Shown: positions 1 through 9,154 of the stretch, piece after piece | Layout of the letters: every line of letters begins with the position of its first letter | Numbering within the stretch: position 1 is the stretch's first letter | Assembly: GCF_000745015.1 (NCBI RefSeq) | Contig: NZ_JQNA01000001.1 | Coordinates: forward strand, 868,001 to 932,000 | Direction of reading: 5' to 3' | Source: Burkholderia sp. 9120 | Lineage (GTDB): Bacteria > Pseudomonadota > Gammaproteobacteria > Burkholderiales > Burkholderiaceae | DNA: 64,000 nt | Notes under the pieces: model-generated | What the model saw: the letters and a program-made list of their open reading frames with translations, nothing else | What the model was told of the DNA's origin: nothing | The model's database searches: none | Program-made: the position numbers and the translations under genes

Positions 1-87
1 CGGCGCTGGTGCAGCATGGCGCTTTGCGGCAACCGCGCGAAGGTGGCGGCTCATCGCAAGCGGATCAAGGAGCAGGAGGCGGGGTGA
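1..87 (+). CDS. CGNR zinc finger protein, C-terminal fragment
   Basis: Only the last 28 codons lie in the window, in frame 1, ending at TGA 85-87. They translate to a segment containing W-C-S-M-x-x-C-G-N-R followed by a basic tail rich in Arg, Lys and His. C-x4-C-G-N-R is the C-terminal half of the CGNR zinc finger, which in soil bacteria usually follows an N-terminal ABATE (stress-induced, DUF1470-like) domain of transcription-associated proteins. The rest of the protein, including the other two zinc ligands, lies before base 1. The function is unknown beyond probable nucleic-acid binding. Confidence 0.72.
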   Translation, partial: RRWCSMALCGNRAKVAAHRKRIKEQEAG

Positions 88-114
88 TGTTGCGGGTGCC
101 CTAAGCGCTCACGT

Positions 115-158
115 CGCTCGCACGTTTCAACCTTCCGCTTCATGTTGAAACGCGAGCG
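115..158. repeat. Long imperfect stem-loop downstream of the CGNR gene
   Basis: CGTTTCAAC at 123-131 is perfectly complementary to GTTGAAACG at 144-152. CGCTCG at 115-120 then continues the stem with CGAGCG at 153-158, leaving a 2-nt bulge (121-122) and a 12-nt loop. There is no T-run on either side, so it is not a textbook intrinsic terminator. It may still mark the 3' end of the upstream transcript. The remaining sequence up to 346 shows no gene. Confidence 0.5.
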
Positions 159-346
159 CGTGCAGCTTCACGAGCCGCCGCGGGTCACGTGCAAATCTTG
201 CGCGAATCACGCGGCATCGATCCCCCGCGCTTTTGGCAAAGCCACCTTGTTTGTGCGATTATTTGCCGGCGCTGGCCTTCTGGGCGAATCAGCCTGGGCC
301 GCGTCGAACAGCCGATAGTTCGTGACACTCTCTTCGAGGCGTAGCC

Positions 347-712
347 ATGAAACCAGTCATCGCGCAGCTTGTCATCGTTTCCTTGCTCGGCACATCGGTT
401 GCCGCGCTAGCACAACAACCCCATCACGACGATCAACACGGCGGCCCGCCACCTCACAGCATGCGAGGACACGGCGCGCCGCGCGAAGCCGATATCGGCC
501 GTCAGGGCGGCCCGATTCCGCACAGCGATTGGCATAAAGGCGAGCGGCTTCCGGCCGAGTATCGCGATCGCAGTTACGTGGTCGACAATTGGCATGAACA
601 CGGGCTGCATGCACCGCCGCGCGGCTATCAATGGGTCGGTGTGAACGGGGATTACGTGCTCGCTGCCGTGGCCAGCGGCGTGATTGCCGACGTGCTGCTG
701 TCCGGGCACTAA
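347..712 (+). CDS. RcnB-like periplasmic protein
   Basis: 121 aa with a clear Sec signal peptide (residues 1-22, hydrophobic core then A-L-A before Q-Q). The mature protein begins His/Pro/Gly-rich (HHDDQHGG) and ends in the RcnB-type domain, with the pattern W-H-x-G-E-R-L-P-x-x-Y near residue 62 and PPRGYQWVGVNGDYVLAAVASG at its end. In E. coli RcnB is a periplasmic protein affecting Ni/Co homeostasis, but most Burkholderiaceae homologues are uncharacterised, so the metal link here rests on family and on the His-rich segment. It appears to be monocistronic. A GAGG lies about 8 nt before the ATG. Confidence 0.75.
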   Translation: MKPVIAQLVIVSLLGTSVAALAQQPHHDDQHGGPPPHSMRGHGAPREADIGRQGGPIPHSDWHKGERLPAEYRDRSYVVDNWHEHGLHAPPRGYQWVGVNGDYVLAAVASGVIADVLLSGH

Positions 713-802
713 CCCGCCGGCACGGTAGACCATGCTCCTCGATCTCTTTCGGGGTCCCGGCCGCGTGTTCGGATTGACCGACCAGCTCACCTGATACGGC
801 AT

Positions 803-994
803 TCACACGCGCTTGTTGTTGCGCTGCGCGCGGCTCGCGCGCCAGCGGAACAACAAGCCCATGAGTCCCGCGAACGCGGCCGTGCCTGCGTAACCGGCGA
901 AACGAATCGCGTCTTCGCTGGGCAGACGGACCATCAATAGCGTCATCAACGCGAGTGCGGCCACCACGGCCAGAAGTCGGACGATCCATTTCAT
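803..994 (-). CDS. Small two-helix inner-membrane protein, unknown function
   Basis: 63 aa: MKWIVRLLAVVAALALMTLL forms a first membrane helix. A short polar loop (VRLPSEDAIRF) and a second helix (AGTAAFAGLMGLLF) follow, then a basic C-terminal tail ending RAQRNNKRV. The longer frame to 1069 is rejected because GGAGGTG sits just upstream of the ATG at 994, at good spacing. The positive-inside rule puts the basic C-terminus in the cytoplasm. I do not recognise a named family. Confidence 0.6.
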   Translation of the reverse strand: MKWIVRLLAVVAALALMTLLMVRLPSEDAIRFAGYAGTAAFAGLMGLLFRWRASRAQRNNKRV

Positions 995-1143
995 CTGACA
1001 CCTCCGCGTCCCAATGGTTGTGAAGTCAAGCGTCGCGCGGAACATAGGGGACATCCCGCCCCTCCGCACGTCGCCTCACATCAAGCATACCCGCGCACGC
1101 CGCAAAAACAATTTGCGGCTTTCCCGATCCGGGACGGTCCCGA

Positions 1144-2052
1144 TCACGCGCCCGTCCCTCTCCCGCTGCCTTGCGCCTGCTGCAAAATAAACTCGATGAA
1201 CGTCGCCGCCGCCCGCGTGTGATGCCGGTTCGGCATATAGAGCATGTACATATGCGTGCCGAAGATGCTCAGGCGCCATTCGTCGAGCGCGGTCACTACC
1301 GCGCCGCGTTTCAGATCCTCCTGCACCACGTAGTCGGGCACGAGCCCGACACCCAAACCCGCAAGCACCGCGTCGCGCAGAAACAGAAAGTTCTCGGAGA
1401 TGAGCGTCGGCTCGAGCAGCACTTCGTGCCGCTCATCGCGCCAGTAAGCGGCCACGCGCAGCTGCCTGCCGACCACCGCCGACGTGATCAACGGCGCGGT
1501 GCGCAGATCGTCGAGCCGCACCGGCATGCCGCGGCTTTCGGCGAACGCGGGCGACGCGCACGCGACATAGCGCACCGGCCCCATGTCGCGCGCGACCAGG
1601 TTTTGCGGCGGCTCGGACATGACCCGCACGGCGATATCCACTTCGTCGCGCATCAGGTCTTCGACGCGGTTTTCGAACATCACGTCCAGCACGATGCCCG
1701 GATAAACCCGCTTGAACGCGATCAGCCAGTCGGACATGACCAGTTGACCGTAGCCGCTCGGCACGCTCAGCCGCACCCGCCCTTGCAGGCTTTGACCGAG
1801 CGTGGCGACCGATTCGCGGGCGGCCAGCAGCGCGTTCTGGATCGCGCGGCCATGTTCGTAGAGTTGCAGGCCGATTTCGGTCGGCTCGACCCGCCGCGTG
1901 GTGCGTCTGACCAGTTGCAGACCGATCGAGCGCTCCAGCTGGTTTAGGTGGTAGCTCACGTTCGCGCGGCTCATTTTCAGCCGGCGCGCGGCCTCGCTCA
2001 GGTTGCCCGCGTCGAGAATGTCCACCAGCAAGGTCAGCGAATTGACGTCCAC
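1144..2052 (-). CDS. LysR-family transcriptional regulator
   Basis: 302 aa, normal LysR length. The N-terminal winged HTH covers residues 1-60 (DAGNLSEAARRLKMSRANVS is the helix-turn-helix). The periplasmic-binding-protein-like effector domain runs from about residue 90. It is transcribed divergently from the fused beta-oxidation gene at 2228, with a 175-bp shared intergenic region containing an inverted repeat of LysR type, so it probably controls that cluster and itself. The inducer is unknown; an acyl-CoA or dicarboxylate would fit the neighbours. The HTH starts SRANVSYHLNQLE, the variant typical of the TDP/AaeR-like LysR group. Confidence 0.88.
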   Translation of the reverse strand: MDVNSLTLLVDILDAGNLSEAARRLKMSRANVSYHLNQLERSIGLQLVRRTTRRVEPTEIGLQLYEHGRAIQNALLAARESVATLGQSLQGRVRLSVPSGYGQLVMSDWLIAFKRVYPGIVLDVMFENRVEDLMRDEVDIAVRVMSEPPQNLVARDMGPVRYVACASPAFAESRGMPVRLDDLRTAPLITSAVVGRQLRVAAYWRDERHEVLLEPTLISENFLFLRDAVLAGLGVGLVPDYVVQEDLKRGAVVTALDEWRLSIFGTHMYMLYMPNRHHTRAAATFIEFILQQAQGSGRGTGA

Positions 2053-2062
2053 GGCGCACCTT

Positions 2063-2109
2063 TGTCAAAAGAATTTTGACAGTCTGTCAACCGTCCATGT
2101 GATTGTCAA
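2063..2109. promoter_or_regulatory. TGTCAA-rich operator region between lysR and the beta-oxidation cluster
   Basis: A perfect inverted repeat TGTCAAAA-GAA-TTTTGACA occupies 2063-2081, directly in front of the LysR start at 2052. Further TGTCAA hexamers lie at 2085-2090 and 2104-2109. The dyad fits the T-N11-A architecture of LysR sites. Some of the TTGACA hexamers could also serve as -35 elements, but no convincing -10 accompanies them in either direction. Confidence 0.55.
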
Positions 2110-2227
2110 TAAACCTTGACCGCCGCACAATCGGAGAATTCGCCAGACGCGGTCTGCCCGCGCGTGCCGCCGGGCACCGCCGCTAGCAACCGCAAGCAGC
2201 CACAGATAACCGTTCCGGAGACACCCC

Positions 2228-4348
2228 ATGACCCTCACCCCTTCGACCGATGTCGTCACGCATGCCGTACGCGGCAAGGTGCTGCTCGTGACCATCGACC
2301 ATGCGCCGGTCAATGCCCTCTCCGCCGACGTGCGGCGCGGCCTCGCCCACGCGATCGACGCCGCCGACGCCGATCCGGCCGTCGAGGCGGTGCTGATCGT
2401 CGGCGCGGGGCGCAACTTCATCGCCGGTGCGGACATTCGCGAGTTCGGCAAGCCGCCGGTGCCGCCTTCGCTGCCGGACGTGTGCAACCGCATCGAAGCG
2501 TGCACCAAGCCGGTGGTGGCCGCGATTCACGGCGCGGCGCTGGGTGGCGGCCTGGAAGTGGCGCTCGCCGCGCATTACCGGATCGCGGTCGACGGCGCGA
2601 AGCTCGGCCTGCCCGAAGTGCAACTCGGCCTGCTGCCGGGCGCGGGCGGCACGCAGCGCACACCGCGCCTGATCGGCGCGGCCGCCGCGCTCGATCTGAT
2701 TCTCAGCGGCCGGCATGCGAGCGCGCAGGAAGCGCTGGCGCTGAGTCTGGTCGACCGTGTCGGCAGCAGCGACGATCTGCTTGCCGAAGGCCTCGCTTAC
2801 ACGCAGGAGCTGCTGGCCGCCCACGCGCCGGTGCGCCGCACGCGCGACGCCACGGCACTCGCCGATCGCGCCGCGAGCCTCGCCGCCGTCGCGGCCGCGC
2901 GCGCGGACACCGCGAAGAAATCGCGCGGTCTGTTCTCGCCGCTCAGGATCGTCGACGCGGTGGAAGCCGCCATCGAACAATCCTTCGACGAAGGCCTTCG
3001 GATCGAACGCAAGCTGTTCCTCGAATGTCTCGATAGCCCGCAGCGTGCCGGGTTGATTCACGCGTTCTTTGCCGAACGTGAAGTGCTCAAGGCGCCCGAA
3101 ACGCGCTCCGCCAAACCGCGCACGCTCGACGCAATCGGCGTGGTCGGCGGCGGCACGATGGGCGCGGGCATCGCCGTCGCGGTGCTCGACGCGGGCTTGC
3201 CGGTGACGATGATCGAACGCGACGACGAATCGCTCGCGCGCGGCCGCGCACACATCGAAAAAGTCTACGACGGCCTGATCGCGAAAGGCCGCCTGAGCGC
3301 GGAGAAGAAAGCCGCCGTGATGGCGCGCTGGAGCGGCAGCACCTCGTACGACGCACTCGCCAACGCCGACCTCGTGATCGAAGCCGTGTTCGAAGATCTG
3401 GCCGTGAAAAAGGCCGTGTTCGCCGAACTCGATCGCGTCTGCAAACAAGGCGCGGTGCTCGCGACCAACACGTCGTATCTCGACATCGACGCGATCGCGT
3501 CGAGCATCTCGCGCCCCGCCGACGTGATCGGCCTGCACTTCTTCTCGCCGGCCAACATCATGAAGCTGCTGGAAGTGGTGGTGCCGAAACCGGTCAGCGC
3601 CGACGTGGTCGCCACCGCATTCGAGCTCGCGAAGAAGCTGCGCAAGACACCGGTGCGCGCGGGCGTGTGCGACGGCTTTATCGGCAACCGCGTGCTCGCC
3701 GTGTATCGCAGCGCCGCTGACGCGATGATGGAAGACGGCGCGTCGCCGTATCAGATCGACGCCGCCGTGCGCGCGTTCGGCTTCGCAATGGGACCGTTTC
3801 AGGTGGTCGATCTGGCGGGCGGCGACATCGGCTGGGCTACGCGAAAACGGCGGGCGGCGACCCGCAATCCCGCCGCCCGCTATGTGCAGATCAGCGACCG
3901 TTTGTGCGAGCACGGCTGGTTCGGCCAGAAGACAGGCCGCGGGTTTTATCTGTATGCCGAAGGTTCGCGCAGCGGCGCGCCCGACCCCGAAGTTCAAGCG
4001 ATCATCGACGCCGAACGCGAACGCGCCGGCATCACACCGCGCACTTTCACCGACGAAGAGATCGTGCGCCGCTACATGGCTGCCATGATCAACGAAGGCG
4101 CGAACGTCGTGCATGAAGGCATCGCGCTGCGGCCGTTGGACGTCGACGTGACCTTCCTGTACGGCTATGGTTTCCCGCGCTATCGCGGCGGTCCGATGAA
4201 ATACGCCGACATGGTGGGGCTGCCGGCGATTCTCGCCGACATTCGCGAGTTCGCGAAAGAAGACCCGCTGTTCTGGCAAGCGTCGCCGCTGCTGGTCGAT
4301 CTGGTCGAACGCGGCGCCGACTTCGCGAGTCTGAACCAGACGGTCTGA
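2228..4348 (+). CDS. Fused enoyl-CoA hydratase / 3-hydroxyacyl-CoA dehydrogenase (PimF/peroxisomal MFE type)
   Basis: 706 aa. The crotonase domain occupies about residues 10-190, with both catalytic glutamates visible (GGGLE near 106-110, [14 protein letters not shown] near 129-141) and the oxyanion-hole motif AGAD. A Rossmann NAD domain starts near residue 301 ([11 protein letters not shown]), with the dehydrogenase motif [11 protein letters not shown], followed by two C-terminal helical dehydrogenase domains. It hydrates trans-2-enoyl-CoA and oxidises the 3-hydroxyacyl-CoA in the cytoplasm. The domain order matches single-chain EHHADH/PimF rather than a FadB that is paired with an adjacent FadA; no thiolase is adjacent. 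Two acyl-CoA dehydrogenases follow on the same strand. Confidence 0.9.
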   Translation: MTLTPSTDVVTHAVRGKVLLVTIDHAPVNALSADVRRGLAHAIDAADADPAVEAVLIVGAGRNFIAGADIREFGKPPVPPSLPDVCNRIEACTKPVVAAIHGAALGGGLEVALAAHYRIAVDGAKLGLPEVQLGLLPGAGGTQRTPRLIGAAAALDLILSGRHASAQEALALSLVDRVGSSDDLLAEGLAYTQELLAAHAPVRRTRDATALADRAASLAAVAAARADTAKKSRGLFSPLRIVDAVEAAIEQSFDEGLRIERKLFLECLDSPQRAGLIHAFFAEREVLKAPETRSAKPRTLDAIGVVGGGTMGAGIAVAVLDAGLPVTMIERDDESLARGRAHIEKVYDGLIAKGRLSAEKKAAVMARWSGSTSYDALANADLVIEAVFEDLAVKKAVFAELDRVCKQGAVLATNTSYLDIDAIASSISRPADVIGLHFFSPANIMKLLEVVVPKPVSADVVATAFELAKKLRKTPVRAGVCDGFIGNRVLAVYRSAADAMMEDGASPYQIDAAVRAFGFAMGPFQVVDLAGGDIGWATRKRRAATRNPAARYVQISDRLCEHGWFGQKTGRGFYLYAEGSRSGAPDPEVQAIIDAERERAGITPRTFTDEEIVRRYMAAMINEGANVVHEGIALRPLDVDVTFLYGYGFPRYRGGPMKYADMVGLPAILADIREFAKEDPLFWQASPLLVDLVERGADFASLNQTV

Positions 4349-4437
4349 AGCCGCCGCTTTTTTGCGCCTGTTATGCAGCACGGCCGGTGGCGCGCAAGCG
4401 CGCCCCGCTCCGCTCACTTTCCACGGAACACTCCGCT

Positions 4438-5646
4438 ATGGATCTGAACTTCACCCCTGAAGAAGAAGCCTTCCGCGCCGACGTGCAGACGTTCCTGCGC
4501 GATAAGCTGCCGCAGCGTCTCGCCGACAAGGTCCACGGCGGCCGTCGTCTGACGCGCGACGACATGGCCCAATGGCATGCGATTCTCAACGCGCAGGGCT
4601 GGCTCGCGAATCACTGGCCGAAGGAGTGCGGCGGTCCCGGCTGGAACGCGGTGCAGAAATTCATCTTCGAAAACGAATGCGCGTTGGCGGGCGCGCCGCG
4701 CGTCGTGCCGTTCGGCGTCAACATGCTCGGGCCGGTGCTGATCAAGTACGGCAGCGACGCGCAGAAACACCATTGGCTGCCGCGCATTCTCGACGGCTCG
4801 GACTGGTGGTGCCAGGGCTATTCGGAACCGGGCGCGGGCTCGGATCTCGCGGCGGTCAACACGCGCGCCGTACGCGCCATCGACGCGCAAGGCGAGCACT
4901 ACCTCGTCAACGGCCAGAAAACGTGGACCACGCTCGGCCACTTCGCGAACATGATCTTCTGCCTCGTGCGCACCGACACCGACGCGCGCAAGCAGGCCGG
5001 CATCAGCTTCCTGCTGATCGACATGAACACGCCGGGTATCGACGTGCGTCCGATCATCACGCTCGACGGCGAACATGAAGTCAACGAAGTGTTTTTCACC
5101 GACGTGCGCGTGCCGGCCGAAAACCTCGTCGGCGAAGAGAACAAGGGCTGGACCTACGCGAAGTATCTGCTCACGTATGAGCGCACCAATATCGCGGGCG
5201 TCGGGTTCTCGGTGGCCGCCTTCAACCGGCTGCGCAAGATCGCCGCGAAGCAGCAGCGCAACGGCCGGCCGCTCGCCGACGATCCGTCGTTCGCGGCGCG
5301 CATGGCGCGCGTCGAGATCGATCTGGAGAACATGAAGACCACCAACCTGCGTGTGATCGCGGCGGTGGCGGGCGGCGGCGTGCCGGGCGCGGAAAGCTCG
5401 ATGCTGAAGATTCGCGGCACCGAGATCCGTCAGGAAATCTCGTCGCTGACGCGTCGCGCGATGGGACCGTATGCGCAGCCGTTCGTCGAGGAAGCCTTGC
5501 ACGATGGTTTCGACGGCGTGCCGGTCGGCCCCGCCGAAGCGGCGAGCGCCGCCTCGCTGTATTTCAACAATCGCAAGCTGTCGATCTTCGGCGGCTCGAA
5601 CGAAATCCAGAAGAACATCATTTCCAAAATGATCCTGGGACTGTAA
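4438..5646 (+). CDS. Acyl-CoA dehydrogenase, PimC-like (large subunit type)
   Basis: 402 aa, complete three-domain acyl-CoA dehydrogenase. The FAD/substrate motifs WWCQGYSEPGAGSDLA (about residue 122) and NGQKTWTT, and the C-terminal IFGGSNEIQKNIISKMILGL, are present. The start at ATG 4438 begins MDLNFTPEEEAFR, the usual N-terminus; the upstream extension to 4387 is low-complexity. It lies 89 bp after the hydratase/dehydrogenase and 12 bp before a second, shorter dehydrogenase. This pairing resembles PimC/PimD, the pimeloyl-CoA dehydrogenase large and small subunits, so a heteromeric enzyme acting on a dicarboxylyl- or bulky acyl-CoA is an inference. Electrons would go to ETF. Confidence 0.88.
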   Translation: MDLNFTPEEEAFRADVQTFLRDKLPQRLADKVHGGRRLTRDDMAQWHAILNAQGWLANHWPKECGGPGWNAVQKFIFENECALAGAPRVVPFGVNMLGPVLIKYGSDAQKHHWLPRILDGSDWWCQGYSEPGAGSDLAAVNTRAVRAIDAQGEHYLVNGQKTWTTLGHFANMIFCLVRTDTDARKQAGISFLLIDMNTPGIDVRPIITLDGEHEVNEVFFTDVRVPAENLVGEENKGWTYAKYLLTYERTNIAGVGFSVAAFNRLRKIAAKQQRNGRPLADDPSFAARMARVEIDLENMKTTNLRVIAAVAGGGVPGAESSMLKIRGTEIRQEISSLTRRAMGPYAQPFVEEALHDGFDGVPVGPAEAASAASLYFNNRKLSIFGGSNEIQKNIISKMILGL

Positions 5647-5658
5647 GGGGCGCACGTC

Positions 5659-6819
5659 ATGAACTTCCAGCACACCGAAGACCGCCGCATGCTGGCGGAC
5701 TCGCTGAACCGATTCGTCAGCGAGCAATACGGCTTCGACACGCGTGACCGGATCGGGCGCTCGGCGCAAGGTTTCAGCAGCGAATTGTGGGGCCGCTTTG
5801 CCGAACTCGGCGTGATCGGCGCGTTGTTCGACGAAGCGAACGGTGGATTTGGCGGCGGCGGGTTCGACATGTCTGTCGTGTTCGAATGCCTCGGCCGTGG
5901 GCTCGTGGTCGAGCCGTTTCTCGATACGCTGATGGTTGGGCAAGCGCTGGTGCGCAGCGGGAATGAAACGCAGCGGGCCTTGCTCGAAGGCTTGATCGAT
6001 GGCTCGCGGATCGTTGCGCTCGCACATGGTGAGCCGGATGGGCACTATGAGTTGGCACGGGTGGCCACGCGTGCGCTGCGCGACGGGCAAGCTGATACCG
6101 ATGGCGATGCTGATGGCCGCTCATGGCAATTGAACGGCTCGAAGGCGGTGGTCCAACACGGCGAGCATGCCGGGCTGTTTCTGGTTTCGGCCCGCACGCA
6201 TGGCGCCGATGATGCGGAAGAAGGCATCAGCCTCTTCCTCGTGCCGCGCGACACGGCGGGCGTCAGCGTGCGCGGCTATCGCAAGATCGACGGCGGCCGC
6301 GCCGCCGAAGTGACGTTCGACCACGTCACGCTCGACGCCGGCGCGCTGCTCGGCACAGCGGGCGTTGGCTTCGCGACACTCGAATACGCTATTGGCTGCG
6401 GCGTGCTCGCGTTGTGTGCCGAGGCCGTCGGCGCAATGGATGTCGCGAAGGACCACACGCTCGAGTATCTGCGCACGCGCAAGCAGTTCGGCGTGCCGAT
6501 CGGCAGCTTCCAGGCGTTGCAGCATCGCATGGCGGATCTGCTGCTCGAGATCGAGCAGGCACGCTCGGCGGTGATCAATGCCGCGGCCGCGCTGGGTGCG
6601 CCGCGCACGACGCGCGAACGGGCGTTGTCGGCGGCGAAATACAGCATCGGCAGAATCGGGGCGATGGTTGCCGAAGAATGCATCCAGTTGCACGGCGGCA
6701 TTGGCATGACGTGGGAACTGCCGCTCGCTCACTACGCGAAACGCCTCGTGATGATCGATCATCAACTCGGCGACGAGGATCATCATCTCGAACGGTTTAT
6801 CGCGCTCGGAGGAAGGTAG
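5659..6819 (+). CDS. Acyl-CoA dehydrogenase, PimD-like (small subunit type)
   Basis: 386 aa, beginning MNFQHTEDRRMLADSLNRFV after a 12-bp gap with AAGGGGCGC before the ATG. The C-terminal region carries the acyl-CoA dehydrogenase signature CIQLHGGIGMTWELPLAHYAKR. The middle domain is less conserved than in the upstream paralogue and lacks the SEPGAGSD motif, as is usual for the partner subunit in two-gene dehydrogenases. I infer that it forms a complex with the 4438-5646 product. From about 5950 the codons become slightly more T-ended than in the preceding gene. Confidence 0.85.
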   Translation: MNFQHTEDRRMLADSLNRFVSEQYGFDTRDRIGRSAQGFSSELWGRFAELGVIGALFDEANGGFGGGGFDMSVVFECLGRGLVVEPFLDTLMVGQALVRSGNETQRALLEGLIDGSRIVALAHGEPDGHYELARVATRALRDGQADTDGDADGRSWQLNGSKAVVQHGEHAGLFLVSARTHGADDAEEGISLFLVPRDTAGVSVRGYRKIDGGRAAEVTFDHVTLDAGALLGTAGVGFATLEYAIGCGVLALCAEAVGAMDVAKDHTLEYLRTRKQFGVPIGSFQALQHRMADLLLEIEQARSAVINAAAALGAPRTTRERALSAAKYSIGRIGAMVAEECIQLHGGIGMTWELPLAHYAKRLVMIDHQLGDEDHHLERFIALGGR

Positions 6820-6884
6820 TATTCAGGGTCACCGCCGCACAATCCGCTGGACCCGCAGAAGCCTCAACCCTGATCGGAGCCGAC

Positions 6885-8465
6885 ATGGACGCCCTGAAGA
6901 CGCTTCTCGAGCAGCAACCGTTGATGACGTTGTTCCTCACGATCGCGGCGGGCTATTTCGTCGGCGAGATCAACGTCAAAGGGTTTTCGCTCGGCGTCGG
7001 CGCGGTGCTGTTCGTCGCGCTGGCGGCCGGCTGGTTCGCGCCGAAGGCCGCGCCCGCGCCGATGATCGGCACGCTCGGCCTCTCGCTCTTTCTCTACACA
7101 GTCGGCGTTCAGTACGGCAAGCAGTTCTTTCTCGGCCTCACCAGCGCTGCGGGCCGACGCGCGAATCTGCTCGCGCTCGTGGGGGTGTTGTGTGCGGGCG
7201 CGGTGAGTATCGCGATTCAGAAAATCATGCAGCTCGATCCGGGCTATGCGCTCGGTCTGTTCTCCGGTTCCGGCACGAGCACGGCCGCGCTGCAGGCGGC
7301 GATCGCCGTGCTCGGCAACGACAACGCCGCGGTCGGCTATTCGGTTTCGTACCCGTTCGGCGTGGCTGGTCCGATTCTGCTGCTCTACCTGGCCTTCGCG
7401 ATCCTGTCGCCGAAGATCAACACCGCCACGGGCGCGGGTCTGGATATTCTCGAAATCGCGCTGCGCAATCCGGACTTCTGCGGCAAGACAGTGAGCGAAG
7501 CACTCACCGGGTTGCCCGCCGACGTGCAGATCGTCGCCGTGCGCAGCGCGCATCACAATGCGCCCGCATCGCCCGAACTCGTGCTCGCTGAAAACGACGT
7601 GGTGCTGGCCGTGAGCCCGAATCAGGACGCGCTCGCCGAAGCCCGCACGCGTCTGGGCGAAGCGGCGCCCGGCCGCGTGCTGCGCGATCGCGGCGATCTG
7701 GATTATCTACGGGTGTTTGCGTCGCGCGCGAACGTGGTGGGCCGCCCGCTCGGCGAACTCGCGTTGCCCGACGGCTCGATCGTCGCGCATGTTCGGCGCG
7801 GCGACGCCGACATCCTGCCGCGTCCCGAACTCATGCTGGAATACGGCGATCGCGTCGGCCTGCTGACGAAACGCGCGATGTTTCCCACGCTGCGGACGTT
7901 CTTCGGCGACTCGATCAAAGGCACCGCTGAATTCAGCTACATCTCGGTCGGCCTGGGCATGGCGCTCGGCTTCCTGGCCGGTGCGCTGCAGATTCCGTTG
8001 CCGGGCCTCGGCAAGCTGGCGCTGGGTTTATGCGGCGTGCTGATCGTGGCGCTCTTGCTTGGCAAATTGCGCCGCACCGGCAGCATCAACTGGACCATGC
8101 CGCTGCCCGCGAATCTCGTAATGCGCAATCTCGGGCTGACGATTTTTCTCGCGCAAGTGGGCATGGCGTCGGGGCCAAAATTCGCCGCGACGGTCTCGCA
8201 AACGGGACTGCTGATGCTTGGCCTGGGCGCGCTCGTGCTGCTCGCGTTGGCGGTGCCGATTCTGATTCTCGGGCTGATGGTGTATCGGCTGCCGTATGAC
8301 GAGGTCGCGGGGATTGTCGCCGGTGCGTGCGGTAATCCGGCGATTCTTGCGTTCGCCAACAAGCTCACGCCCACCGATCGGCCGGATATCGGCTACGCGA
8401 TGATCTTCCCCGCGATGACGATCGTGAAGATACTGTTTGTGGATATCGTGCCGAAGCTGATGTGA
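6885..8465 (+). CDS. AspT/YidE/YbjL-family transporter
   Basis: 526 aa. Five or six hydrophobic helices (residues 12-180) are followed by a cytoplasmic segment with two consecutive RCK_C/TrkA_C-like units (about 185-350, starting LDILEIALRNPDFCGKTVSE), then a second helical bundle. This is the duplicated membrane domain of the AspT/YidE/YbjL family. The bundle repeats the motif F-S-G-S-G-T-S-T (first half) and G-A-C-G-N-P-A (second half). The ATG at 6885 starts MDALKTLLEQQPLMTLFLTI; the longer upstream frame overlaps the previous gene out of frame and is not coding. AspT exchanges aspartate for alanine, but the substrate here cannot be read from sequence. Confidence 0.85.
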   Translation: MDALKTLLEQQPLMTLFLTIAAGYFVGEINVKGFSLGVGAVLFVALAAGWFAPKAAPAPMIGTLGLSLFLYTVGVQYGKQFFLGLTSAAGRRANLLALVGVLCAGAVSIAIQKIMQLDPGYALGLFSGSGTSTAALQAAIAVLGNDNAAVGYSVSYPFGVAGPILLLYLAFAILSPKINTATGAGLDILEIALRNPDFCGKTVSEALTGLPADVQIVAVRSAHHNAPASPELVLAENDVVLAVSPNQDALAEARTRLGEAAPGRVLRDRGDLDYLRVFASRANVVGRPLGELALPDGSIVAHVRRGDADILPRPELMLEYGDRVGLLTKRAMFPTLRTFFGDSIKGTAEFSYISVGLGMALGFLAGALQIPLPGLGKLALGLCGVLIVALLLGKLRRTGSINWTMPLPANLVMRNLGLTIFLAQVGMASGPKFAATVSQTGLLMLGLGALVLLALAVPILILGLMVYRLPYDEVAGIVAGACGNPAILAFANKLTPTDRPDIGYAMIFPAMTIVKILFVDIVPKLM

Positions 8466-8502
8466 ACTCGCAAACCCAGCTCCGGAATAGAAAGAGCAAA
8501 AG

Positions 8503-8536
8503 AAAAAGGCCCTACAAGCGATGCTTGTAAGGCCTT
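8503..8536 (-). terminator. Intrinsic terminator of tRNA-Pro
   Basis: The stem is 8506-8519 with 8523-8536 (AAGGCC and TACAAGC paired to their complements, one mismatch, GAT loop). On the minus strand it is followed by TTTTTCTTTT. It begins 10 nt beyond the tRNA 3' end and separates it from the convergent transporter gene. Confidence 0.8.
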
Positions 8537-8545
8537 GATATCTTG

Positions 8546-8622
<77 letters not shown>

Positions 8623-8633
8623 AACAGTTGAAA

Positions 8634-8662
8634 ATTATAACAGACACTTCTTTCGATTAGAA
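8634..8662 (-). promoter_or_regulatory. Promoter of tRNA-Pro
   Basis: On the minus strand a perfect TATAAT (8639-8634) carries the extended -10 TG one base upstream (TGTTATAAT). A weak -35, TTCTAA (8662-8657), lies 17 nt further up. The predicted start is about 5 nt before the mature tRNA 5' end at 8622. Confidence 0.7.
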
Positions 8663-8685
8663 CCGCCCTGCACTAACAAAGTGAA

Positions 8686-9108
8686 CTAGCGGCCCAGCAG
8701 ATCGATCACGTGCAGCAACTCCTTGCGCAACTGCTCGACATCCACCGACGCGGCGGCGGCGGCGGCCGCCGGCGCTTGCGCGGTCGCGACGCTTTCACCT
8801 TCGTCAAGATCCTCGGCCGGCGCACCGCGCGCCCCGCCGCCATGTGAATCGAGACGATTGCGTGCGCCGTTGATCGTGAAGCCCTGCTCATAGAGCAACT
8901 CACGAATCCGTCTGATCAACAGCACCTCATGGTGCTGATAGTACCGACGATTGCCGCGCCGCTTGACCGGCCGCAACTGCGTGAACTCCTGCTCCCAGTA
9001 ACGCAACACATGGGGCTTCACGCCGCATAGTTCGCTGACCTCACCAATCGTGAAGTAGCGCTTCGCCGGAATCGGAGGCAAGACGACTTTTTCGATCGTC
9101 GCTGTCAT
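8686..9108 (-). CDS. MerR-family transcriptional regulator downstream of ihfA
   Basis: 140 aa. The MerR-type winged HTH (residues 12-80) includes [20 protein letters not shown], followed by WEQEF and [20 protein letters not shown]. The remainder is Ala-rich: a GCC/GCG run at about 8752-8775 encodes a polyalanine stretch. No metal-binding cysteines follow, so it is the small, HTH-dominated MerR type found immediately downstream of ihfA in Burkholderiales. It lies 46 bp after ihfA on the same strand, so it is probably the last gene of the pheST-ihfA operon. Targets are not known from sequence. Confidence 0.85.
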   Translation of the reverse strand: MTATIEKVVLPPIPAKRYFTIGEVSELCGVKPHVLRYWEQEFTQLRPVKRRGNRRYYQHHEVLLIRRIRELLYEQGFTINGARNRLDSHGGGARGAPAEDLDEGESVATAQAPAAAAAAASVDVEQLRKELLHVIDLLGR

Positions 9109-9154
9109 CGTCAGTTAGCCGTCGTGGTGGGTTGCGCAGGAATGCGCCAGTCGA

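Noticed and set aside
2183..4417. 744-codon minus frame opposite the fused hydratase/dehydrogenase
   Set aside because: Composition is His/Arg/Ala-biased, typical of antisense frames, and the sense strand has catalytic motifs for both enzymes.
4414..6090. 558-codon minus frame across both acyl-CoA dehydrogenases
   Set aside because: It crosses two well-supported genes and shows no domain.
6414..6884. Upstream extension of the AspT/YidE-type transporter (683-codon frame)
   Set aside because: It overlaps the acyl-CoA dehydrogenase gene out of frame; the ATG at 6885 starts at the first membrane helix.
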